This document shows, piece by piece, positions 36,830 through 45,777 of a DNA stretch of 64,000 bases. How positions within the stretch are numbered: the first letter of the stretch is position 1; each line of letters starts with the position of its first letter. The position numbers were made by a program, and so were the translations under genes. The notes beneath the pieces are model-generated. The model saw nothing but the letters and a program-made list of their open reading frames with translations, searched no databases and had not been told where the DNA came from. Source of the stretch: Modestobacter lapidis (GTDB lineage: Bacteria > Actinomycetota > Actinomycetes > Mycobacteriales > Geodermatophilaceae); the NCBI GenBank assembly GCA_019779905.1, contig JABAKE010000015.1, forward strand, positions 44,343 to 108,342, read 5' to 3'.

Positions 36830-38512
36830 ATGCGGATCACCGACACCAGCGACCTGTGGTGGAAGAACGCCGTCGTCTACTGCCTGGACGTCGAGACCTA
36901 CATGGACTGGGACGGCGACGGCTGCGGCGACTTCGCCGGCCTGGCGCAGCGGCTGGACCACCTCGCCGACCTCGGCGTCACCTGCATCTGGCTGATGCCC
37001 TTCTACCCGACCGCCGAGCGGGACGACGGCTACGACATCACCGACTTCTACGGCGTCGACCCGCGGCTGGGCACCCACGGTGACCTGGTGGACGTGCTCC
37101 GCACCGCCAAGGACCGCGGCATGCGGGTGATCGCCGACCTGGTCGTGAACCACACCTCGGCCAAGCACCCGTGGTTCCGCTCGGCACGGTCGTCGAAGGA
37201 CTCGCCCTACCGCGACTTCTACGTCTGGCGCTCCGACCCGCCGCCGGACACCTCGGCGCAGGTGGTGTTCCCCGACCAGGAGGACAGCATCTGGCAGCTG
37301 GAGGAGAAGACGGGGGAGTGGTACCTGCACAAGTTCTACAAGGAGCAGCCCGACCTCAACGTGGCCAACCCGGCGGTCCGGGACGAGATCGCCAAGGTGA
37401 TGGGCTTCTGGCTGCAGCTCGGCCTGGACGGCTTCCGGGTGGACGCCGTGCCGTTCCTGCTGGAGACCGCGGGCATCGACCAGGAGGCAGTCGAGGACTT
37501 CCAGGACCCGCACCGGTACCTGCGTGCGCTGCGGGCGGTGCTCGGCCGGCGGGCGGAGGCCGCGGTGCTGCTCGGCGAGGTGAACCTGCCCTACGAGCAG
37601 CAGCTGGACTTCTTCGGCGGGCCGGACGGCGACGAGCTGACCATGCAGTTCGACTTCAACGCGATGCAGGCGATGTACCTGTCGCTGGCCCGCTGCGACA
37701 CCGCCCCGCTGGTCGGCGCGCTGGCCGCGCGCCCGGCGACCCACCCGGACTCGCAGTGGGGCACCTTCGTGCGCAACCACGACGAGCTCACCCTGGACAA
37801 GCTCAGCGAGGACGAGCGGGCCGAGGTCTTCGCCGCTTTCGGTCCCGAGGAGCGGATGCAGGTCTACGGCCGGGGTCTCACCCGCAGGCTGCCCCCGATG
37901 CTGTCCGGTGACCCGCGCCGGGTCCGGATGGTCTACAGCCTGATGTTCTCCCTGCCCGGCACCCCGGTGCTGTTCTACGGCGAGGAGATCGGCATGGGCG
38001 AGAGCCTGGCGGCCGAGGGGCGGCTCGCCGTCCGCACGCCCATGCAGTGGACCGCGGCGCCCAACGGCGGCTTCTCCACCGCCGCACCCGGCAAGCTCCC
38101 CGGTCCGGTGGTCGAGGGCGGTTTCGCGCCGGAGTTCGTCAACGTCGCCGACCAGCGCCGCGACCCGGACTCGCTGATGTCGTTCATGAAGCTGCTGATC
38201 CGGCGGTACCGCGAGTCGCCGGAGCTGGGCTGGGGCACGTTCCAGGTGCTCGACCAGCCGCACCCGCAGGTGCTCGCGCACCTGTCCAGCTGGGACGACG
38301 GGGCCCTGGTCGCGCTGCACAACCTCGGCGCCGAGCCCCGCACCGTGCCGCTGGTGCTGGAGAACTGCGGTGGCTCCCACCGGCTGGAGGACCTGCTCAC
38401 CGTGGGGCCCGGCACCCCGGTGGGCGACGACGGCTCGGTCGAGCTCGCCCTGGAGGGCTACGGCTACCGGTGGCTGCGGATCGTGGCCCCGGACAGTCGC
38501 CGCCTGCTGTGA
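36830..38512 (+). CDS. GH13 alpha-amylase family enzyme, trehalose synthase-like
   Basis: 560 residues with a complete GH13 barrel: VVNHTS, GFRVDAV (nucleophile Asp205), LLGEVN (acid/base Glu250) and RNHDE (Asp318), followed by a small beta domain (about 450-560). The overall layout is closest to maltose-trehalose interconverting enzymes (TreS), but the fit is not perfect and the true substrate may be another alpha-glucoside. GAGAGGA precedes the ATG. It is coupled to the LLM oxidoreductase. Confidence 0.85.
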   Translation: MRITDTSDLWWKNAVVYCLDVETYMDWDGDGCGDFAGLAQRLDHLADLGVTCIWLMPFYPTAERDDGYDITDFYGVDPRLGTHGDLVDVLRTAKDRGMRVIADLVVNHTSAKHPWFRSARSSKDSPYRDFYVWRSDPPPDTSAQVVFPDQEDSIWQLEEKTGEWYLHKFYKEQPDLNVANPAVRDEIAKVMGFWLQLGLDGFRVDAVPFLLETAGIDQEAVEDFQDPHRYLRALRAVLGRRAEAAVLLGEVNLPYEQQLDFFGGPDGDELTMQFDFNAMQAMYLSLARCDTAPLVGALAARPATHPDSQWGTFVRNHDELTLDKLSEDERAEVFAAFGPEERMQVYGRGLTRRLPPMLSGDPRRVRMVYSLMFSLPGTPVLFYGEEIGMGESLAAEGRLAVRTPMQWTAAPNGGFSTAAPGKLPGPVVEGGFAPEFVNVADQRRDPDSLMSFMKLLIRRYRESPELGWGTFQVLDQPHPQVLAHLSSWDDGALVALHNLGAEPRTVPLVLENCGGSHRLEDLLTVGPGTPVGDDGSVELALEGYGYRWLRIVAPDSRRLL

Positions 38513-38640
38513 CGGCCGCACGCACGGTGACCGCGTGCCGGGGGAGCGGGGTGCGAACCGGGGGAGACCGCGAACCACCGCCCGATCTCCCCGGCGGCGT
38601 CGGACCGTCGACCTAGCGTCGCGCCCGAGGTGATCGAGAC

Positions 38641-39315
38641 ATGAGCGACGAACGCGACACGACGACGACCGGCTTCGTCGACCGGGGTGCCCCGGCGGCG
38701 GGACCGGACCAGGCCGGTGCCACCGCGGTACCCGACCCGCGGGCCGAGGTGCGCACCGCGCCGCAGCCGACCGCGCCCGAGCCGGAGCCGGTCGACGGCC
38801 AGCCACCCGTGCCACCGGCAGCCGACCAGCCGGCGGGTGCGGCCCGGCCGGCCGGCCCGGCGCCGTCCACGGAGCAGCCCGAGGCCGACAGGCCGCCGAC
38901 CGGGGCGCACCCCACGGTGCCGGTGCCGGTGCCGGTCCGGGTGCGGCCCCGGCCGCGGGTGCCCAACCGCGACCAGATGATCCGGATGGGGCCCTGGGCG
39001 CCGGTCGCCGGTGCCGTGCTCGGCCTGGTGCTCGGGGTGGTGGTGGTCCTGCTGCTCGCCTCGGCGGTGTCCAGCTTCGCGGAGCGGCTGTCGCTGGTCT
39101 TCGTCGTGCTGGGCATGACCCTGCTGGGCGCCGGCGGCACCCTGCTGGCCGACGAGGTGCGGCTGCTGCGGCGGGGCACCTCCGCGATCGAGGCGCGGTC
39201 CTCCGGGGCCGAGGCGATCGCCGGGCTGCTCAACGGGCTCACCCCGGCCCGGTTGCTCGTGCTGGCCAGTGCCTTCGTGCTGCTGCTCAGCGCGTACGTG
39301 ACCACCCGGGGCTGA
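38641..39315 (+). CDS. Membrane protein with long Pro/Ala-rich N-terminus
   Basis: 224 residues. The first 110 are disordered, rich in Pro, Ala, Glu and Thr, ending in a PVPVPVRVRPRPR stretch. Three hydrophobic helices follow (about 118-142, 150-170 and 200-220). Similar architectures occur in actinobacterial hypothetical envelope proteins. ATG 38641 follows a GAGGTGATCGAGAC leader. Confidence 0.6.
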   Translation: MSDERDTTTTGFVDRGAPAAGPDQAGATAVPDPRAEVRTAPQPTAPEPEPVDGQPPVPPAADQPAGAARPAGPAPSTEQPEADRPPTGAHPTVPVPVPVRVRPRPRVPNRDQMIRMGPWAPVAGAVLGLVLGVVVVLLLASAVSSFAERLSLVFVVLGMTLLGAGGTLLADEVRLLRRGTSAIEARSSGAEAIAGLLNGLTPARLLVLASAFVLLLSAYVTTRG

Positions 39316-39364
39316 TCCCCGGCGCCGGCCGGGCCCTGGTAGCGGGTGCCCGGCCGGCTGCTCA

Positions 39365-39543
39365 CCCGAAGGCATCGATGCCGCTCAGCCAAAGGCGTCG
39401 ATGCCGCTCAGCCAAAGGCGTCGATGCCGCTCAGCCAAAGGCGTCGATGCCGCTCAGCCAAAGGCGTCGATGCCGCTCAGCCAAAGGCGTCGATGCCGCT
39501 CAGCCAAAGGCGTCGATGCCGCTCAGCCAAAGGCGTCGATGCC
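39365..39543. repeat. 23-bp tandem repeat that copies the TSUP gene's stop region
   Basis: Six exact copies of a 23-bp unit starting GCCAAAGGCGTCGATGCC (39388-39525), one diverged copy before them (39365-39387) and a partial 18-bp copy inside the gene (39526-39543). On the minus strand every unit contains the gene's last codons (Ile-Asp-Ala-Phe-Gly) and its TGA. The unit holds a near-palindrome around ATCGAT-type core, so the array could form serial hairpins between the convergent genes. No spacers, so it is not CRISPR. Confidence 0.95.
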
Positions 39544-40296
39544 AAGGTGCACGGCCAGCCCGACGCCGAGCAGGGCGATGCCGCGGCGCAACCCCTGCTG
39601 CGGCACCCGGCGCACGATCGCCGGGCCGAACCGGCCGCCGAGCAGGAAGCCGATCGCCAGGGGCAGCGCGGCCGGCCAGTCGACGTCGGCGAACACCGCG
39701 TAGCCCAGGGCGGCGACGGCGTTGGCCACGCCGAGCACCGCGTTCTTCAGGGCGTTGCTGCGGGGCATCCCCTCACCGGTGACCAGCAGGAACATCGCCA
39801 GCATCAGCACGCCGGCCGCGGCCCCGAAGAAGCCGCCGTAGATGGAGATGGCAAAGGTGCCCAGCACCAGCGCCCGGGAGTCCCGACGCGGGTGGGCCGC
39901 CTGCTCGGCGGCGCCCTCGGCGGCCAGCTCGCGGGCCGGCCGCTGCACGAGCATCGCCAGCGATGCCCCGGCGATCAGGAAGGGCACCAGCCGCTCGAAC
40001 GCGGCCGGCGGCATCAGCAGCAGGAGCACCGCGCCGGCCACCCCACCCAGCACCGCGGCCGTGCACAGCCGCACCAGGCGGGGGCGCTGGCCGGTGAGCT
40101 CCACGCGGGAGGCGCTCACCGAGCCGACACCGCTGAGCACGAGCGCCACGGTGTTGGTGACGTTCGCCGTCACCGGCGGGAGCCCGGTGGCCAGCAGCGC
40201 CGGATAGCTGATCAGCGAGGCCAACCCGGCGATGCTGCCGATCAGCCCGGCCCCGAGCCCGGCGAGGACGAGCAGGGCGAACACGAGCACGCTCAT
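39523..40296 (-). CDS. TSUP (TauE/SafE) family permease
   Basis: 257 residues, eight membrane helices. Both family repeats are present (GSIAGLASLISYPALLATGLPP near the start, SIYGGFFGAAAGVLMLAM in the second half). Members export or import sulfoacetate, sulfite, taurine or thiosulfate. It overlaps the upstream paralogue by ATGA. The stop codon is the first within the 23-bp tandem array downstream. Confidence 0.9.
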   Translation of the reverse strand: MSVLVFALLVLAGLGAGLIGSIAGLASLISYPALLATGLPPVTANVTNTVALVLSGVGSVSASRVELTGQRPRLVRLCTAAVLGGVAGAVLLLLMPPAAFERLVPFLIAGASLAMLVQRPARELAAEGAAEQAAHPRRDSRALVLGTFAISIYGGFFGAAAGVLMLAMFLLVTGEGMPRSNALKNAVLGVANAVAALGYAVFADVDWPAALPLAIGFLLGGRFGPAIVRRVPQQGLRRGIALLGVGLAVHLGIDAFG

Positions 40297-41084
40297 CGGC
40301 TCAGGAGCACTCCGATGGCGACCAGCCCGAGCAGCACGATCGCCGCCCGCAGCACCGGCGGGGGCAGCCGTCGCCCGAAGGTGGACCCGACGTACCCGCC
40401 GGCGACGGAGCCGACGGCGACCAGCCCGACCGCGGGCCAGGAGATCCGGTCGCTGGCCACCAGCCCGTAGGTCAGTCCGGCCACGGCGTTGACGCAGCCG
40501 GCGAGCACGTTCTTCATGGCGTTGAGCCGCTGCAGGGACTCGGGTAGCAGCAGGCCGAAGATGCCGATCTGCAGCACGCCCTGACTGGCGGCGAAGTAGC
40601 CGCCGTAGGTGCCGGTGGCGTAGGCCCCGGCGAGGAGGCCGGCCAGCCGGCCGGGCCCGATGCGCAGCTGCTCGGGTTCGACCACGCCGTCCCGGGCGCG
40701 CTTGCGGGCCAGCGCACGCTGCAGGAACGGCTGGACGAGGACGAGCACCACGGCGAGACCGACCAGCGCCGGGACGATCGTCTCGAACGCCTCGGCCGGC
40801 AGGTTCAGCAGCAGGAAGGCGCCGGTCACGGCACCCAGCACCGAGGCGGGGATCAGCCGGACCAGCAGCGGTCGCTGGCCGCGCAGTTCCCGGCGGTAGC
40901 CGACGATCCCGGCGATGCTGCCGGTCACCAGGCCGATGGAGTTGGACACCGTCGCGGTCACCGGGGGCAGCCCGACCGTCAGCAGCACCGGGAAGGTGAC
41001 CAGGGTCCCCGAGCCGACCACGGCGTTGATCCCGCCCGCCGCGAACCCGGCCGCGACCACCGCAACCATCTCCCAGATCGTCAT
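40293..41084 (-). CDS. TSUP (TauE/SafE) family permease
   Basis: 263 residues, eight helices, with AAGGINAVVGSGTLVTFPVL and GTYGGYFAASQGVLQIGIF repeats. Paralogue of the following gene; the two overlap by four bases and may form a heteromeric carrier or have split substrates. ATG 41084 was chosen although no strong ribosome site is visible. No sulfur-metabolism gene lies nearby. Confidence 0.9.
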   Translation of the reverse strand: MTIWEMVAVVAAGFAAGGINAVVGSGTLVTFPVLLTVGLPPVTATVSNSIGLVTGSIAGIVGYRRELRGQRPLLVRLIPASVLGAVTGAFLLLNLPAEAFETIVPALVGLAVVLVLVQPFLQRALARKRARDGVVEPEQLRIGPGRLAGLLAGAYATGTYGGYFAASQGVLQIGIFGLLLPESLQRLNAMKNVLAGCVNAVAGLTYGLVASDRISWPAVGLVAVGSVAGGYVGSTFGRRLPPPVLRAAIVLLGLVAIGVLLSR

Positions 41085-41154
41085 GCGCGCATCGGGGGGA
41101 GGGTGCCACAGGTGCGGGATGTGAGCGGCGTCATGTCCGGTAGCGCGCCGCGCG

Positions 41155-41874
41155 TCAGGCGCGCACGACGTCGTCGTGGTGCGCGGCGGCGGCGCCGGAG
41201 ACCTGCACCCGGTTCTTGCCGGCGGCCTTGGCGGCGTACATCGCCAGGTCGGCCTGCTGCAGCGTCTCGGTCCACGGCGTGCCCGGGACGACGCGCGCCG
41301 CGCCGACGCTGGCACCCACCTGGGCGGTGCCGTCGGCCAGCCGCACCGGGGCCGATGCCACGTCGACCAGCCGCCGGCCCAGCGCCCGCGCCTCCGCGGC
41401 GCCGGCGGCGTGCACCAGGACGGCGAACTCGTCGCCGCCCAGCCGCGCGCACAGCCCGGGCTCGCGCACCGTCCCGGCCAGCCGGGCGCCCACGGTGCGC
41501 AGCAGCTGGTCGCCGGCGGCGTGGCCCAGCCGGTCGTTGACCACCTTGCAGTCGTCGAGGTCCACGAAGAGCACCCACGGGTCGCCCGCCGGGCCCGGCC
41601 CGGCGGCCGCGAGCACGGCGGAGAAGGTGCTCCGGTTGGCCAGCCCGGTGAGCGCGTCGGTGCGGGCCTGCACCTCCAGCTCGCGGTGCGCGCTGGTGGC
41701 CCGGATGGCCAGGGCGACCTGGTTGAGCACCGACCGGACCGCGACGAGGCACTCGGTGCGGACCGCGCGGGCGCCGCCCAGCAGCAGGAAACGGTCTGCC
41801 TCGTCCGGTAGCGCGCTCGACCAGGTCGTCGGGACGGCGCAGGCGGGCCGGTCCGCTCGCCGGGGTGTGGGCAT
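41155..41874 (-). CDS. Short diguanylate cyclase (GGDEF) protein
   Basis: 239 residues. GGDEF is intact (RLGGDEF, 146-150) with upstream DLDDCKVVNDRLGHAAGD. No RxxD inhibitory site is visible five residues before the motif. The N-terminal 70 residues resemble only the last helix and strand of a sensor domain (RSVLNQVALAIRATSAHRELE), so the gene may have lost its 5' part or use an atypical start. Makes cyclic di-GMP if active. Confidence 0.85.
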   Translation of the reverse strand: MPTPRRADRPACAVPTTWSSALPDEADRFLLLGGARAVRTECLVAVRSVLNQVALAIRATSAHRELEVQARTDALTGLANRSTFSAVLAAAGPGPAGDPWVLFVDLDDCKVVNDRLGHAAGDQLLRTVGARLAGTVREPGLCARLGGDEFAVLVHAAGAAEARALGRRLVDVASAPVRLADGTAQVGASVGAARVVPGTPWTETLQQADLAMYAAKAAGKNRVQVSGAAAAHHDDVVRA

Positions 41875-41984
41875 GTCGTCCCTCGTCCTGGGCCCGGCGC
41901 CGAACCTGCAACGAGCGGGTGGGTCAGGCCATCGCCAGGGGCCCGCCGCGAACTTGCGAGTGGTGGGGAGGCGATGGTCCTTCC

Positions 41985-44606
41985 TCAGTCCTTGCGGCCG
42001 GCGTCCACGAGGCGCAGGACGACGGCGCCCTCCTCGTCGGATGCCTCGAGGTCGACCTCGACGTCGAAGCCCCAGTCGTGGTCGCCGGCCGGGTCGTCCA
42101 GGATCTGCCGCACCCGCCACAGCCCCGGCTCGCTCTTGTCCACGATGAGCAGCGCCGGCCCGCGGGCGTCGGCGCCGGTGTTCAGCTCAGCGTGCTCGGC
42201 GAAGTAGGCCTGCACCACCTCGCCCCAGCGGTCGGCGTCCCAGCCGGCGACGGTGTCCAGCTCGCCGAGGTCGTACCAGCGGCGCCGGGCGATGAGCTCG
42301 ACCCGCCGGAACAGCGCATTGCGGACCATCGCGGTGAACGCCCGCTCGTTCCCGGTGAGCGGCCGGGGCCGGGCCGGCACCGAGATCGGGGCGTCCAGCG
42401 GCTGGTCCGGGCTGGTCAGCTGCTCCCACTCGTCGAGCAGGCTGGAGTCGACCTGGCGCACCAGCTCGCCGAGCCACTCGACCAGGTCGGTGACCTCCTC
42501 GGTGCGGGCGTCGGCCGGCACGCCGGAGCGCAGCGCCTTGAACGCGTCGGAGAGGTACCGCAGCACCGCCCCCTCCGACCGGGTCAGGCCGTAGGTGTTG
42601 ACCAGCTCCCGGAAGGTCATGGCGCGTTCCCACATGTCCCGCACCACGGACTTGGGCGACAGTTCCGCGTCGGCGACCCACGGATTGCCCGCGCGGTAGG
42701 TCTCGAAGGCGAACTCGAGCAGCTCGGCCAGCGGCTTGGGGTAGCTGATCTCCTCGAGCAGCTCCATCCGCTCGTCGTACTCGATGCCCTCGGCCTTCAT
42801 CTGCGCCACGGCCTCGCCCTTGGCCTTGTTCAGCTGCGCGGCCAGGATCTGCCGCGGGTCGTCCAGCGTCGCCTCGATCACCGACACCACGTCGAGCGCA
42901 AACGCTCTGGGGTCCTGGGCGGACGACGCCGGGTCCAGCAGGCCGATCGCGGCCAGCGCGAAGGTGGACAGCGGCTGGTTGAGGGCGAAGTCCGGCGGCA
43001 GGTCGACGGTCAGCCGGTAGCGCCGGCCGTCCGGCTCCGGCTCGGCGAGCCGCTCGATGACGCCGGCGGCGAGCAGGCCGCGGGCGATGCCGATCGCCTC
43101 GCGGATGTGCCGGCGTTGCTTCGCGCGGGGCTCGTGGTTGTCGGTGAGCAGCGTGCGCAGGGCGGCGAACGGGTCACCCGGGCGGGCCAGGACGTTGAGC
43201 AGCATGCCGGTGGACACCCGGAAGTGGCTGGTCAGCGGCTCGGGTTCGGCGGTGACCAGCCGCTGCTGGGTCGATTCGCTCCAGGGCACCATGCCGTCGG
43301 GGGCCTTGCGGCGCACCAGCTTGCGGCGCTTCTTCGGGTCGTCGGCGACCTTCGCGAACTGCTTGAGGTTCTCCACCTCGTGCTCGGGGGCCTGCACCAC
43401 CACGGTGCCGGCGGTGTCGTAGCCGGCCCGGCCGGCCCGGCCGGCGATCTGGTGGAACTCGCGGGCGTTGAGCAGCCGGGTGCGGGTGCCGTCGTACTTG
43501 CTCAGCGCGGAGAAGACGACGGTGCGGATCGGCACGTTGATCCCGACGCCCAGGGTGTCGGTGCCGCAGATGACCTTGAGCAGCCCGGCCTGGGCCAGCT
43601 GCTCGACCAGCCGCCGGTACTTGGGGAGCATCCCCGCGTGGTGCACGCCGATGCCGTGGCGCACCAGCCGGGACAGCGTCGTCCCGAAGGCGGAGGAGAA
43701 CCGGAAGCCGCCGATCATGTCGGCGATCGCGGCCTTCTCCTCCTTGCTGCACACGTTGACGCTCATCAGCGCCTGCGCGCGCTCCAGCGCCGAGGCCTGG
43801 GTGAAGTGGACGACGTAGACCGGCGCCTGCCGGGTGTCCAACAGCTCGGCGATCGTCTCGTGCATCGGTGTCGTCGCGTAGTAGTGGTGCAGCGGCACCG
43901 GGCGCTCGGCGTTGGCCACCAGCGCGGTGGGCCGCCCGGTGCGCCGGGTGAGGTCCTCCCGCAGCGCGGTCATGTCGCCGAGGGTGGCGCTCATCAGCAG
44001 GAACTGGGCCTTCGGCAGCTCCAGCAGCGGCACCTGCCAGGCCCAGCCGCGGTCGGGGTCGCCGTAGAAGTGGAACTCGTCCATCACGACCAGGCCGATG
44101 TCGGCTCCCGCGCCCTCGCGCAGCGCGATGTTGGCCAGTACCTCGGCGGTGCAGGCGATGATCGGGGCGTCGGCGTTGACGCTGGCGTCGCCGGTGAGCA
44201 TGCCGACGTTGGCCGCGCCGAAGACCCCGCACAGCGCGAAGAACTTCTCGCTCACCAGCGCCTTGATCGGCGCCGTGTAGAAGCTGACCCGGTCCGCGGC
44301 GAGCGCCGCGTACTGCGCGCCGGTCGCCACCAGCGACTTGCCCGACCCGGTCGGGGTGGCGAGAACGACGTTCGCCCCGCTGACCAACTCGATCAGGGCC
44401 TCTTCCTGCGCCGGGTACAGCACCGTGCCGGCGTCCTCGGCCCACTGGGCGAAGCGGGCGAAGACCGCGTCCGGGTCGTCGCCCAGGGCGAACAGGGCCG
44501 ACAGGTCGTCCGGATCGGCGATCAACGCCGGGGCGCCCGGCGAGGGCAGCGCGGTGGCGGGGGCGTCGGCCGGGGTCGTGTCGGTGCCGGCGGGGGAGAG
44601 CGTCAT
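41985..44606 (-). CDS. DEAD/DEAH helicase with C-terminal DUF3516 (Ski2-like)
   Basis: 873 residues. Walker A ATPTGSGKS (83-91), DEFH box (176-179), SAT (LLMSATLGD) and QIAGRAGRAGYD are present, with a C-terminal DUF3516 region from about 480. The Ski2/Mtr4-type motor suggests RNA or DNA unwinding; the bacterial role is not established. ATG 44606 follows a GGGGGAGAG stretch. Divergent to the SDR gene. Confidence 0.92.
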   Translation of the reverse strand: MTLSPAGTDTTPADAPATALPSPGAPALIADPDDLSALFALGDDPDAVFARFAQWAEDAGTVLYPAQEEALIELVSGANVVLATPTGSGKSLVATGAQYAALAADRVSFYTAPIKALVSEKFFALCGVFGAANVGMLTGDASVNADAPIIACTAEVLANIALREGAGADIGLVVMDEFHFYGDPDRGWAWQVPLLELPKAQFLLMSATLGDMTALREDLTRRTGRPTALVANAERPVPLHHYYATTPMHETIAELLDTRQAPVYVVHFTQASALERAQALMSVNVCSKEEKAAIADMIGGFRFSSAFGTTLSRLVRHGIGVHHAGMLPKYRRLVEQLAQAGLLKVICGTDTLGVGINVPIRTVVFSALSKYDGTRTRLLNAREFHQIAGRAGRAGYDTAGTVVVQAPEHEVENLKQFAKVADDPKKRRKLVRRKAPDGMVPWSESTQQRLVTAEPEPLTSHFRVSTGMLLNVLARPGDPFAALRTLLTDNHEPRAKQRRHIREAIGIARGLLAAGVIERLAEPEPDGRRYRLTVDLPPDFALNQPLSTFALAAIGLLDPASSAQDPRAFALDVVSVIEATLDDPRQILAAQLNKAKGEAVAQMKAEGIEYDERMELLEEISYPKPLAELLEFAFETYRAGNPWVADAELSPKSVVRDMWERAMTFRELVNTYGLTRSEGAVLRYLSDAFKALRSGVPADARTEEVTDLVEWLGELVRQVDSSLLDEWEQLTSPDQPLDAPISVPARPRPLTGNERAFTAMVRNALFRRVELIARRRWYDLGELDTVAGWDADRWGEVVQAYFAEHAELNTGADARGPALLIVDKSEPGLWRVRQILDDPAGDHDWGFDVEVDLEASDEEGAVVLRLVDAGRKD

Positions 44607-44729
44607 CGTGGGACACAGCGTGCCCGATGCCGCAGACCTTCCCGCACGGTGTCAGCCGACGGGCGCCACCGGGCCGCGCATCGCCGTCCCGTCCGGGAGG
44701 ACCATCCTGCCGCGGAGTTCCGATGCCCG

Positions 44730-44756
44730 GGTTCCGGGCGGCCCCAGCGGGGGTAG
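44730..44756 (+). promoter_or_regulatory. Candidate SigB/SigF-type stress promoter for the SDR gene
   Basis: GGTTCC (44730-44735) and GGGTAG (44751-44756) are separated by 15 bp, close to the general-stress sigma consensus (GTTT-N15-GGGTA). It lies about 97 bp upstream of a gene resembling general stress oxidoreductases. Confidence 0.35.
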
Positions 44757-44852
44757 GCGGTGGGCGATGCGGCACCGGGCCGGCCCGTCGACCGGCCGGC
44801 CGCGTGAGCAGCGCGCGGGAGTGCCGCCCGTCCGACCACGCAGGAGGAATTC

Positions 44853-45710
44853 GTGTCTTCGCCCCGCCCCGAGTCCCAGCCCGACCAGCAGCAGACCCCG
44901 CCCGGCACCCTGGGCGCGATGGACCCCGAGCCCGACCACGGCGAGGCGAGCTACCGCGGATCGGGCAGGCTCGAGGGCAAGAAGGCCGTCATCACCGGCG
45001 GTGACAGCGGCATCGGCCGGGCGGTCGCCATCGCCTTCGCCCGCGAGGGCGCCGACGTCCTCATCTCCTACCTCGACGAGCACGAGGACGCCCGGGACAC
45101 CGCCCGGTACGTGGAGGAGGCGGGCCGCACGTGCGTGCTGGTCCCCGGTGACCTGGCCGACCGCAGCCACGTCAATACGATCATCCCCAAGGCCGTGGAA
45201 GCGTTCGGCCGGGTCGATCTGCTGGTCAACAACGCGGCGTTCCAGATGAGCCACGACACCCTCGACGAGGTCTCCGACGACGAGTGGGACCACACCGTCG
45301 CGACCAACCTCACCGCCATGTTCGTGCTGTGCAAGGCCGCGGTCCCGCACATGCAGCCCGGTGCGTCGATCATCAACTCCTCGTCGGTGAACTCCGACAG
45401 CCCGAGCCCGCAGCTCGCGCCGTACGCGATGACCAAGGCCGGGATCGCGAACTTCACCGCGAGCCTGGCGCAGCTGCTGGCCGAGAAGGGGATCCGGGCC
45501 AACAGCGTGGCACCCGGCCCGGTGTGGACACCGCTGATCCCCGCCACGATGCCGGTGGAGAAGGTCGAGAGCTTCGGCCAGCAGAGCCCGATCGGTCGGG
45601 CCGCGCAGCCGGCCGAGCTCGCGCCGGTCTACGTGATGCTCGCCAGTGACGAGGCCAGCTACGTCTCCGGGGCCCGGGTGGCGGTCACCGGCGGACGGCC
45701 CATCCTCTGA
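44853..45710 (+). CDS. SDR family oxidoreductase (general-stress GSP39/YghA-like)
   Basis: 285 residues. Classical SDR with TGGDSGIGRAVA, LVNNAAFQ, SSVNS and catalytic YAMTK. The long hydrophilic N-terminus (PEPDHGEASYRGSGRLEGKKAVITGG) marks the YghA/YdaD/GSP39 subgroup, often stress induced, with unknown physiological substrate. An AGGAGG sits 5-7 bases before the GTG. Confidence 0.92.
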   Translation: MSSPRPESQPDQQQTPPGTLGAMDPEPDHGEASYRGSGRLEGKKAVITGGDSGIGRAVAIAFAREGADVLISYLDEHEDARDTARYVEEAGRTCVLVPGDLADRSHVNTIIPKAVEAFGRVDLLVNNAAFQMSHDTLDEVSDDEWDHTVATNLTAMFVLCKAAVPHMQPGASIINSSSVNSDSPSPQLAPYAMTKAGIANFTASLAQLLAEKGIRANSVAPGPVWTPLIPATMPVEKVESFGQQSPIGRAAQPAELAPVYVMLASDEASYVSGARVAVTGGRPIL

Positions 45711-45777
45711 CCGCGTCGATGGCGGCCCGGTCGGCGGTGAGGGGGCACCGGTCGACCGGGCCTGCCCGGCCGGTGGG

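Noticed and set aside
39388..39543. Tandem repeats as a CRISPR array
   Set aside because: The 23-bp units follow each other directly with no spacers, and no cas genes are present.
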